This document shows positions 1 to 5,132 of a DNA stretch of 5,132 nt, piece by piece; within the stretch, counting starts at the first letter, position 1; each line of letters begins with the position of its first letter. This DNA comes from Bacillota bacterium (GTDB taxonomy: Bacteria > Bacillota > Clostridia > Oscillospirales > Butyricicoccaceae). Under the pieces are notes generated by a model that made no database searches, had not been told where the DNA came from, and worked only from the letters and a program-made list of their open reading frames with translations. Both the position numbers and the translations under genes were made by a program. The stretch spans positions 1-5,132 of the forward strand of contig JAUZPW010000138.1 in the NCBI GenBank assembly GCA_030705725.1, read 5' to 3'.

Positions 1-633
1 AATCTGCTCCGTAAAAAACTTGCTGCTTTCAAAGCCGTCAAGCAGCGCCATACCAACGTCCTCTGCCCTGTTGAGCTGCACCGACATAAACGAGTTGATG
101 GCGTGCTGGATTTCCTTTAGTCTGCCGTTTAAGTGAAGGATGTGGTTTACCGTATATAAGAGATCTGTAAGCATCAGGCCAAAAAGAGTCAGACTGAGCG
201 GTAAGACTACGCTTTTCTGAATACCTGCCGTTAATCCCGACACAAACGGATGAATATACTTAACGAGCAGCACCGAAAAAGAACCGAACGTAACGGCCCC
301 CAGAAGGCAGATCCTGCCGTGAAGGTTAAAGCGGTGCTTTGAGTAATCCCACCATTTGGCGCCGAAAGATTTTTCAAGTATGTAAGCCGTTATGTACTCT
401 ACAGTGCAGGTAATCGTCATACCAGAAAAGAACAATGCGAAGATATTTTTTTCCCCGTTCAGGAAGAGAAGCACGGCAAGCGCCCCCACTCCGTAAACCG
501 GGCAAACCGGTCCGTTTAAGAAGCCTCGGTTTATTAGTCTTCCCGCTTTAACGGAACAAAGCGTGGACTCATATGACCACCCGATGAAGCTGTATATAAG
601 AAACCATAAAAATACCGTTCCGGTAAATATCAA
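1..633 (-). CDS. CmpB-family (putative ABC-transporter type IV) polytopic membrane protein, 3' end cut by window edge
   Basis: An open frame of 211 codons with no stop runs from a TTG at 633 to the left edge, so the C-terminus is missing. The protein resembles the CmpB / 'putative ABC-transporter type IV' membrane family. Visible hallmarks are FLIYSFIGWSYES (residues 11-23), NRGFLNGPVCPVYG (35-48), VEYITAYILE (78-87), AKWWDYS (92-98) and FNLHGRICLLGA (102-113). About five membrane helices can be drawn, near residues 2-20, 43-58, 64-86, 108-127 and 147-170, followed by a polar, probably cytoplasmic tail. The TTG start is chosen because GGGGTGAG lies four bases upstream and the first helix begins at once. 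The first in-frame ATG (420) would delete the first two helices and the conserved NRGF..GP..P.YG segment. The gene abuts the upstream HD-domain gene with no spacer, implying coupled translation. No substrate or activity is established to my knowledge, and no ATPase domain is visible, so the 'ABC transporter' label should be treated with caution. Confidence 0.88.
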   Translation of the reverse strand, partial: MIFTGTVFLWFLIYSFIGWSYESTLCSVKAGRLINRGFLNGPVCPVYGVGALAVLLFLNGEKNIFALFFSGMTITCTVEYITAYILEKSFGAKWWDYSKHRFNLHGRICLLGAVTFGSFSVLLVKYIHPFVSGLTAGIQKSVVLPLSLTLFGLMLTDLLYTVNHILHLNGRLKEIQHAINSFMSVQLNRAEDVGMALLDGFESSKFFTEQI

Positions 634-1101
634 TTATCTCACCCCGGTTTTGGAAAATAGCGGTGAAAAGGTCTCGAAAGCCGCGCAGCATTTATCCACC
701 ACGCAGACGAGGAAAGCCTCTCTGCACTTAGGCGGCTTAAGCGTAAGCGGCCACATATGCTTAGCGATAATATCCCGCTCCTTGTTGTTCAGCGTAAAAT
801 AAAGCTCGGCATTTCTAAGCGCTGTTTTTGGATGAGAAAACCCGTGCAGCCTGTGGGAGGCGTCCTTCTCATGCCAGTCGTAAAGAAAAAAATCGTGCAG
901 CAGAGCACCCCTTATAAGACTTTTGTTGTCGCAGCGGAGGTTTAGTTTTTTTGAAACAATATAGCTTAGCCCGGCTACCTTGAGACAGTGACCGAGACAC
1001 GTCGTTTTTCCGTGCTGCAAAAAAGCTTCCATTAAAAGAAATTCCTTGGTACTCAATATTTCATCGACACAATCGCTGAAAAAAATATCCTGAACCATCA
1101 T
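634..1101 (-). CDS. HD-domain putative metal-dependent phosphohydrolase
   Basis: A 155-residue soluble protein with a single HD domain filling most of its length. Likely metal ligands in order are His38 (in LGHCLKVA), the His69-Asp70 pair (in RGALLHDFFLYDWH), His90 (GFSHPKTAL), His115 (IIAKHMWPL) and Asp136 (VVDKCCAAFE). The RGALLHD..LYDWH, HGF.HP..AL..A and KHM.PLT..PP blocks match a compact HD family I recall from Firmicutes. HD proteins commonly cleave phosphomonoesters or phosphodiesters such as nucleotides, but the substrate cannot be read from this sequence. Eight cysteines in 155 residues is high, with Cys35 and Cys39 flanking His38 and Cys138-Cys139 next to Asp136. Two adjacent ATG codons (1101 and 1098) follow GGAGAG; spacing is about 3 bases to the first and 6 to the second, so the start could be either. 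The stop abuts the start of the CmpB-like membrane gene, suggesting the two products work together. Confidence 0.9.
   Translation of the reverse strand: MMVQDIFFSDCVDEILSTKEFLLMEAFLQHGKTTCLGHCLKVAGLSYIVSKKLNLRCDNKSLIRGALLHDFFLYDWHEKDASHRLHGFSHPKTALRNAELYFTLNNKERDIIAKHMWPLTLKPPKCREAFLVCVVDKCCAAFETFSPLFSKTGVR
638..645 (-). promoter_or_regulatory. Ribosome binding site for the TTG-initiated CmpB-like gene
   Basis: On the minus strand GGGGTGAG ends four bases before the TTG at 633. It is close to the GGAGGTGA anti-16S consensus and lies inside the last codons of the HD-domain gene. It is the main reason for accepting a TTG start here. Confidence 0.7.
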
Positions 1102-1136
1102 TATCTCTCCGGCCGATTCTCCGCAATAATATTTCT

Positions 1137-1165
1137 ATTTTACCAAAACAGGCTCCCTATTACAA
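1137..1165 (-). promoter_or_regulatory. Candidate sigma-A-type promoter for the HD/CmpB-like gene pair
   Basis: In the 66-base gap after the gerB-like stop, the minus strand reads TTGTAA (1165-1160), a 17-base spacer, then TAAAAT (1142-1137). These match the -35 and -10 consensus at 4/6 and 5/6 positions with ideal spacing. Transcription would start near 1130, giving a leader of roughly 30 bases. The region is AT-rich, so chance matches are possible. No rho-independent terminator is visible in the gap, so read-through from the germination operon is not excluded. Confidence 0.4.
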
Positions 1166-1167
1166 TA

Positions 1168-2280
1168 TTAAGCGGATTCTTTGTCCTGATCTATTCGTTT
1201 TATCCGCGATTTAATTTCGGCAGCGATCCAGATTATCAAAGGCAGAATTATCTGAAACGGAATTACATAAAACTGATATTCCTTTACAAACTCAAAAAGC
1301 TGCATCTGGTTTTTATAAAGATTCAGGCTCAAAGCAATGATCGTGAATGTGGTCGGCGCCATAAAAACGTTGTATTTCTTGACGTTAAACAGACTAGCCG
1401 TTCCCATTGATGCGGCTATTACGCAAAAGCAGATCTTAGTCAGCCCAGCAAGCATAAAATTCATTGAGATTAGGCTCTCGATCCTGGCGAGAAATTCTCC
1501 GATATTGACTATCTTTGCCGTGGTAAAAGACGGGTAATAAGATTCCTTTACCAATTCCGGTCCTAATACAGCGAGGTTTCTGAGATTTACTATCAACGCG
1601 ATAAGGCCCACTAAAAGAATTGAATAAATATATATTCTGTAGGGACTGTCCTCTTTCCTGACAGTTCCCGCGGCGGCAAGAAAAAGCACGATCTCTCCAA
1701 ATGGGAGCGAGAACTGGGTATAAGAAACGGAAAGCGTTTTACCTAATCCGTGACTGAACACCGGAAGAAGGTTAGCAAAATTCATGCCCTTTAACGAAAA
1801 AAGAGTCACGGAAATAAAAACCGGTATAATAATCATTATAGCGGCGACGCACCATTTTCCAAACGTTTCCGTGCCGCTTTTGGCAAGGTATAAAACTACC
1901 GCGAGCATAACGATCATTATAACAATCGGAGGAGTAGTCGGAAGTGCGGTTGAGGAAACGTAATCTGTAAACGTCCGCATAATAGCCGCCCCCAGATGGA
2001 TAGCGTACCATGTAAAAATGACTGTGAGCACTTTTCCTAAGATTTTCCCGAAAACCTCCTCGAGTATGCCGAAAAGGCTCTTTTCAGGGTATATTTTCAT
2101 TATCCTTGCATAAACGAGAGAGAAAACGAGGGCTATAAGGACTCCGCCGATAACGGCAATCCATGCGTCCTGCTCTAGCTCTCCGGTAACTCCGAACACG
2201 ATGGTGCTTCCCAAAACAAAAATTATGAGAAAGCAGATAGCCTGACGCCTTGTTAAGAATTCGTTCTCCATATTGTACAT
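1168..2280 (-). CDS. Spore germination receptor B subunit (GerAB/ArcD/ProY family permease-like protein)
   Basis: A 370-residue, almost entirely hydrophobic protein of the usual length for GerAB-type endospore germination permeases of the APC superfamily. I count about ten helices, near residues 13-31, 39-58, 84-103, 117-134, 144-163, 191-207, 217-238, 265-290, 304-321 and 338-356. Family-like landmarks are LTRRQAICFLII at the N-terminus, LEQDAWIAVIGG (35-46), YPEKSLFGILEEVFGKILGK (64-83), LPFGEIVLFLAA (192-203), NLAVLGPE (235-242) and ARIESL (265-270). In characterised receptors the B subunit binds the germinant in the spore inner membrane; the ligand cannot be predicted here. It is the last gene of the A-C-D-B operon, 18 bases after the small membrane protein. 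Start choice is uncertain: the ATG at 2280 directly touches a GGA, while an ATG three codons later (2271) has that GGA nine bases upstream, a more workable spacing. The tail (residues 357-370) is charged and cytoplasmic-like. Confidence 0.93.
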   Translation of the reverse strand: MYNMENEFLTRRQAICFLIIFVLGSTIVFGVTGELEQDAWIAVIGGVLIALVFSLVYARIMKIYPEKSLFGILEEVFGKILGKVLTVIFTWYAIHLGAAIMRTFTDYVSSTALPTTPPIVIMIVMLAVVLYLAKSGTETFGKWCVAAIMIIIPVFISVTLFSLKGMNFANLLPVFSHGLGKTLSVSYTQFSLPFGEIVLFLAAAGTVRKEDSPYRIYIYSILLVGLIALIVNLRNLAVLGPELVKESYYPSFTTAKIVNIGEFLARIESLISMNFMLAGLTKICFCVIAASMGTASLFNVKKYNVFMAPTTFTIIALSLNLYKNQMQLFEFVKEYQFYVIPFQIILPLIIWIAAEIKSRIKRIDQDKESA

Positions 2281-2298
2281 TCCAATCTTAATGCGGTT

Positions 2299-2511
2299 TT
2301 ATATACCCAACAGGGCGTCGACCGTCTTAGCTATAAAATCCGTGGGCTGCGAGGTTTTTATACCAAAGGTGTAAAGAATCAGCACTGTAAGGCTCAGTAT
2401 CATCGACACGGAATAAATTATTATCTCTTTTTTACTTCTGTTTTTTTTCATCGGAAGAAAATCAAAAATAAAAATATAAAAATAGGTTAACAGCACAATA
2501 ATAGTAAGCAT
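2299..2511 (-). CDS. Small two-helix membrane protein, probable germinant receptor D-type accessory subunit
   Basis: A 70-residue protein beginning MLTIIVLL. Helix 1 spans about residues 2-19, followed by a strongly basic loop (MKKNRSKK, 20-27) and helix 2 (about 28-47), then a short tail with GIKTSQP and an amphipathic end (DFIAKTVDALLGI). The ATG at 2511 is preferred because GGGGG lies five bases upstream and the hydrophobic helix begins immediately. A longer frame from 2565 would add 18 polar residues that are merely gerC read in another frame. The gene starts 11 bases after the C-subunit stop and ends 18 bases before the B-subunit gene, so it is an integral operon member. Small proteins of about 75 residues with two membrane segments are known as D subunits of some Bacillus and Clostridium germinant receptors, where they modulate germination. 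The assignment rests on size, topology and position, not on a confident sequence match. Two basic-loop-facing termini suggest both ends lie on the same, outer side. Confidence 0.78.
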   Translation of the reverse strand: MLTIIVLLTYFYIFIFDFLPMKKNRSKKEIIIYSVSMILSLTVLILYTFGIKTSQPTDFIAKTVDALLGI

Positions 2512-2516
2512 TTTTT

Positions 2517-2521
2517 CCCCC
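2517..2521 (-). promoter_or_regulatory. Ribosome binding site that fixes the start of the small membrane protein
   Basis: The minus strand reads GGGGG, five A bases, then the ATG at 2511. The site sits between the gerC-like stop (2525-2523) and the small gene. This is why the 70-residue start is preferred to the in-frame upstream ATG at 2565. Confidence 0.6.
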
Positions 2522-2522
2522 G

Positions 2523-3668
2523 CTAGCTCATCATCATTTCGGTGGCGCTGACCGTGACCTTGCAAGAAACCTCGATATCCATATCCTTAACCATCCTGTC
2601 CCAGTCCGACCTGAGCTTGTTCCACAGCTTCGGGTCTTTTTTATAGATTATCTGACCGAAGCCGAATATATCGCCGTTATACTTTTTCTGCGTCTGGCGG
2701 ATCACCCTGATCATATTTTCCTTTATCTTTTTCTCGGCAGCATTTTGAATATTTTTGATCTCCTGACCGGTGGTAAGCTCCGTTTCTTTCTTTGTCTCCG
2801 AAAGCTCCACCGTCGTGTTTGTTTTTATCTTCAGCTTAATAACGCCGTTTTTGTTTTCAAATGATGTGTCTGTGCTGTTTTCCGTAATCTCAAGCGACAT
2901 ATCGTCAAAGAGGGATTCCTGCGAAGATACGCTTATAACCCCTCCCTTTAGCGTATTTGTCACAAAAAGGTAATACCTGCTGTCCTCGGGCGTTAAAAAT
3001 CCCTGAAGCTTATCTCCCTTAAAAACGGCTGTTCCCGCCACTTCGGCGGCGGGTTTGCCCTCATTCAAAGTTATGCTGAAAGCCGGCAGCCCCAGGCTTG
3101 TGCCCTCTCCCGTCAGCGTATTGTAAACTTGATAAAGCTGCTGTCTTCTCGCCGACCCCGTCTCCTTTTGATCGTTTTCAACTATTTTATCTACCTCGCT
3201 CGAAATAATAGCCGAGTCGCAGCCGTCGGCCGACAAAATCTCGCCGGCCGTATCTCCCTCCGATATGACGACCTCGGTTGTTTCACGGCATTCTGAATTT
3301 CTCAGAAAGCAGTCAAGAATATCGGAGATTCCTTCACCCTTAGCAAGTTCCTTATTGATTACGATAGCCAGTGTATTACCAAAATAAAGCCTATTCGCGA
3401 GCTTTTTTTTCGCGCTTCTGACCGCTTCGAAAATTGTATCTCCCTCAGACTCTATCATTTTCGTCTTTACGCCCTTTTCCTTGCTCGTATTGATTAAATC
3501 CAGAATCTCATAAGAGAGGTGGTAATCACCTTTTTTTGTTTTGTCTACAGCGACCCCGAATACGACGGTATCCTCGTTTACGCCGCGGTAATCCCAGCAT
3601 CCGCACAAAAAAGCGCAAAGCGCCGCGGAAACTAAAATGCATGAGGCTTTCCTAATCCGCTTATTCAT
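2523..3668 (-). CDS. Spore germination receptor C subunit, Ger(x)C-family lipoprotein
   Basis: A 381-residue secreted lipoprotein of typical GerC length. The N-terminus is basic (MNKRIRK), followed by a hydrophobic core and the lipobox LCGC, with Cys24 the expected lipidation site. Directly after it comes CWDYRGVNE, equivalent to the diagnostic GCWD.REIN-type start of mature Ger(x)C proteins. The N-terminal domain covers roughly residues 25-200 (FGVAVDK, YEILDL, FGNTLAIVINKELA, LDCFLRNSECRE). The C-terminal GerC domain covers roughly 210-375 (AGTAVFKGDKLQGFLTPEDSRYY, then the beta-rich IKLKIKTNTTVEL and a closing helix with KKYNGDIFGFGQIIYKK). C subunits are anchored on the outer face of the spore inner membrane and complete the receptor with A and B. 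The ATG overlaps the end of the A gene by eight bases and is preceded by GAGGG at a six-base spacing, so translational coupling is likely. An A8 run encodes Lys87-Lys89 and matches a slippery heptamer. Confidence 0.95.
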   Translation of the reverse strand: MNKRIRKASCILVSAALCAFLCGCWDYRGVNEDTVVFGVAVDKTKKGDYHLSYEILDLINTSKEKGVKTKMIESEGDTIFEAVRSAKKKLANRLYFGNTLAIVINKELAKGEGISDILDCFLRNSECRETTEVVISEGDTAGEILSADGCDSAIISSEVDKIVENDQKETGSARRQQLYQVYNTLTGEGTSLGLPAFSITLNEGKPAAEVAGTAVFKGDKLQGFLTPEDSRYYLFVTNTLKGGVISVSSQESLFDDMSLEITENSTDTSFENKNGVIKLKIKTNTTVELSETKKETELTTGQEIKNIQNAAEKKIKENMIRVIRQTQKKYNGDIFGFGQIIYKKDPKLWNKLRSDWDRMVKDMDIEVSCKVTVSATEMMMS

Positions 3669-5132
3669 CGCGTTCCCTCATTCTTATACGGTTAACTCCG
3701 ATCTGCCTCGGTCTGGTGACCATTTTCCACCACGGCGCCATTATAACAATATCATTGCCCTCCTGGAACGTCATCTTTCCGTCCAATGAAATCTGTGAGA
3801 TCCCGAACGATTTAAGATTTAATATGTGTATGAGCACGGCGGATATTCCGAGCGCGGTTCCGTAATAGCCGAAGGTCGCCGACAGGAAAAGGACAAGCGT
3901 GCGCCCGTAAATCATCGGCGCGTTGACCTTTTGTATTAAAAGGCTCGTAATCCCGGTCGTAGCCACTATAATTATCATTGGGGAGGCGACGATCTTCGCC
4001 TCAACCGCGGCCTGCCCGATGACAAGCGCGCCCACTATACTCAGCGCCTGGCCGATGGTCGACGGCATCCTGATACCCGTCTCCCTCAAAATATCGAAAA
4101 GCAAAAGCATAAAAAACGCTTCAATATACGCCGGAAACGGCACGCTGCTCCTCTCGCCCATAATGCTTATCATAAAAGGGGTCGGCATAACCTCGTGGTG
4201 GTAGCCCGCCATTCCCACGTAAAGACCCGGAAGAAGAGTGGTAATAAAAAAGGCCAGAATGCGCAGTATTCTCTGAAAAGACGTGTAATAAAAGTTCAGG
4301 TAATAATCCTCGTTGCTTTGGAAGTTTTCGATAAAAAGGTACGGAACTGTCAGCACCGCCGGGGTTCCGTCCAGAACTATCGCGACGCGTCCCTCGAGCA
4401 GCTTCCCGATAACGACGTCCGGGCGCTCTGTATATCCCGTGGATCGGAAAGGAGAATAAGGCTGATCCTTTATAAGCTCGGTTATATAGTTAGAATCCAG
4501 CACACCGTCCATATCGATCTCGCCGAGCCTCCTGAAAACCTCCTTTATTATTCTCTTATCCGCTATGCCCTCCATATAACAGACGCAGGCCTGCGTCTTC
4601 GTCCTTCTTCCGAGCGTAAGAAATTTTATTTTGAGCTCGTTTGTTCTTGCTTTTCTGTGTATCATCGAAAGGTTCACCAGAATGGATTCCGTAAACCCTT
4701 CCCTCGGCCCGATTATTACTTTTTCGCCTTCCGGCTCGCCTATAGCTCTGAGGCTAAAGCCCTTGGTGTTCAGTATAAGCGCACAGTCCACGCCGTCGAT
4801 AAATAAAACGGTGTCGCCGTACGTGATGGCTTCCGTTATTTTTTCATAATCATAAGCCTTCCCCACTTCGTTTATCATAACGATCTGTCTGATGACCGTT
4901 TCAACCGGGTCTGAGCCCTGAACGACCGACGAAAGCATAAGCGGCTTGATTATAAAATCGTTCATTATTTCAGAATTGACGACGCCGTCGAAGAATGCGA
5001 TAAAATACTTCTGGGTTTTGCCCTGGCTGCTTTCTATATACCTCTTACGTAAAATATCCACGTTTACAAACAGCTTTGTCAGTATCTCCTCGTTTTTCTC
5101 AACTGTTTCGGCAACGGAAATTTCCTTAAGCT
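3661..5132 (-). CDS. Spore germination receptor A subunit (GerA family), 5' end cut by window edge
   Basis: The frame stays open from the stop at 3661 to the right edge, giving 489 visible residues, and the true start lies outside. A GTG at 5061 could be mistaken for a start, but 23 further codons upstream (beginning LKEISVAETV) stay open and fit the helical N-terminal region of the family. Numbering from the GTG codon, the soluble part includes FIAFFDGVVN (20-29), GDTVLFIDG (82-90), GPREGFTESILVNL (118-131) and YMEGIAD (162-168). The juncture TERPDVVIGKLLEGRVAIVLDGTP (211-234), an FQSNEDYY (247-254) and then about five membrane helices from 264 to 412 follow. These contain PGLYVGMAGYHHE (278-290), PFPAYIEAFF (308-317), LRETGIRMPSTIGQALSIVG (325-344) and ALVIGQAAVEAKIVASP (345-361). 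A short soluble tail contains MAPWWKMVTRPRQIG (441-455). All strongly match GerA-type receptors, which with B and C sense germinants in the spore inner membrane and probably contribute to the ion conduction triggered at germination. The last eight bases overlap gerC. Confidence 0.96.
   Translation of the reverse strand, partial: LKEISVAETVEKNEEILTKLFVNVDILRKRYIESSQGKTQKYFIAFFDGVVNSEIMNDFIIKPLMLSSVVQGSDPVETVIRQIVMINEVGKAYDYEKITEAITYGDTVLFIDGVDCALILNTKGFSLRAIGEPEGEKVIIGPREGFTESILVNLSMIHRKARTNELKIKFLTLGRRTKTQACVCYMEGIADKRIIKEVFRRLGEIDMDGVLDSNYITELIKDQPYSPFRSTGYTERPDVVIGKLLEGRVAIVLDGTPAVLTVPYLFIENFQSNEDYYLNFYYTSFQRILRILAFFITTLLPGLYVGMAGYHHEVMPTPFMISIMGERSSVPFPAYIEAFFMLLLFDILRETGIRMPSTIGQALSIVGALVIGQAAVEAKIVASPMIIIVATTGITSLLIQKVNAPMIYGRTLVLFLSATFGYYGTALGISAVLIHILNLKSFGISQISLDGKMTFQEGNDIVIMAPWWKMVTRPRQIGVNRIRMRERDE
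3675..3679 (-). promoter_or_regulatory. Ribosome binding site for gerC within the end of gerA
   Basis: GAGGG on the minus strand lies six bases before the gerC ATG at 3668 and inside the last codons of the A-subunit gene (Arg-Glu-Arg region). With the eight-base overlap (ATGAATAA) it supports coupled translation and fixes the gerC start. Confidence 0.6.

Noticed and set aside
563..945. Short plus-strand open frames (563-802 and 757-945)
   Set aside because: They lie antisense to the HD-domain and CmpB-like genes, which have clear family motifs. The short frames have no identifiable features.
1772..2011. Minus-strand 79-codon frame within the gerB gene
   Set aside because: It is an out-of-frame shadow of the B-subunit permease and has a Tyr/Arg/Asp-rich composition unlike a real protein.
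2299..2565. Longer 88-residue version of the small membrane protein
   Set aside because: The extra 18 residues are polar and come from gerC read in another frame. The ATG at 2511 has a well-placed GGGGG and starts the first helix directly.
3034..3053. GC-rich inverted repeat (CCCGCC / GGCGGG, 8-base loop)
   Set aside because: It lies inside gerC codons for the Pro-Ala-Ala-Glu-Val-Ala-Gly segment and has only three T bases after it on the plus strand, so it is not a credible terminator.
4195..4806. Plus-strand open frame of 203 codons opposite gerA
   Set aside because: It is antisense to strongly conserved GerA coding sequence, has no recognisable motif and no convincing ribosome binding site. 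Its low-complexity composition mirrors the opposite strand.
1..5132. Mobile element, CRISPR array, tRNA, riboswitch or direct repeat array
   Set aside because: I looked across the window and saw no repeated units, inverted terminal repeats, transposase motifs or cloverleaf-like segments. Nearly all the sequence is accounted for by the six genes.

Overview
The window looks like chromosomal DNA from an endospore-forming Firmicute, most likely one of the Clostridia. Two things suggest this: a GerA-type germinant receptor operon, and an HD-domain/CmpB-like membrane protein pair of a kind I associate with Firmicutes. I cannot name the species. Every gene I can support lies on the minus strand, so the window reads biologically from its right end to its left end. 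Coding density is very high. I see no mobile elements, RNA genes, CRISPR arrays or long non-coding stretches.

Right and central part (5132 down to 1168): a germinant receptor operon in the order A subunit (5' end off the window), C subunit lipoprotein, a small two-helix membrane protein, B subunit permease. The A and C genes overlap by 8 bases, the small gene starts 11 bases after the C stop, and the B gene starts 18 bases after the small gene. This is one tightly packed and probably translationally coupled unit. By analogy with known receptors, A (integral membrane with a large soluble N-terminal domain), B (APC-fold permease-like ligand binder) and C (outer-face lipoprotein) form a complex in the spore inner membrane that senses small-molecule germinants. 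The small protein has the size and two-helix layout of the accessory 'D' subunits known from some Bacillus and Clostridium ger operons. The order A-C-D-B, rather than the Bacillus subtilis A-B-C, is the most noticeable architectural point.

Left part (1101 down to 1): after a 66-base gap that holds a plausible sigma-A-like promoter but no terminator, there is a 155-residue HD-domain putative metallohydrolase. Directly abutting its stop codon, with zero intervening bases and a TTG start, is a CmpB/'ABC transporter type IV'-family polytopic membrane protein that runs off the left edge. These two look co-translated. Neither has an assigned biochemical function that I can support, and nothing in the sequence proves a link to germination.

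I found no evidence for a radically new system. The points most worth following are the embedded D-like small protein, the HD/CmpB pair placed directly behind the germination operon, and a dnaX-type slippery run inside the C subunit gene.
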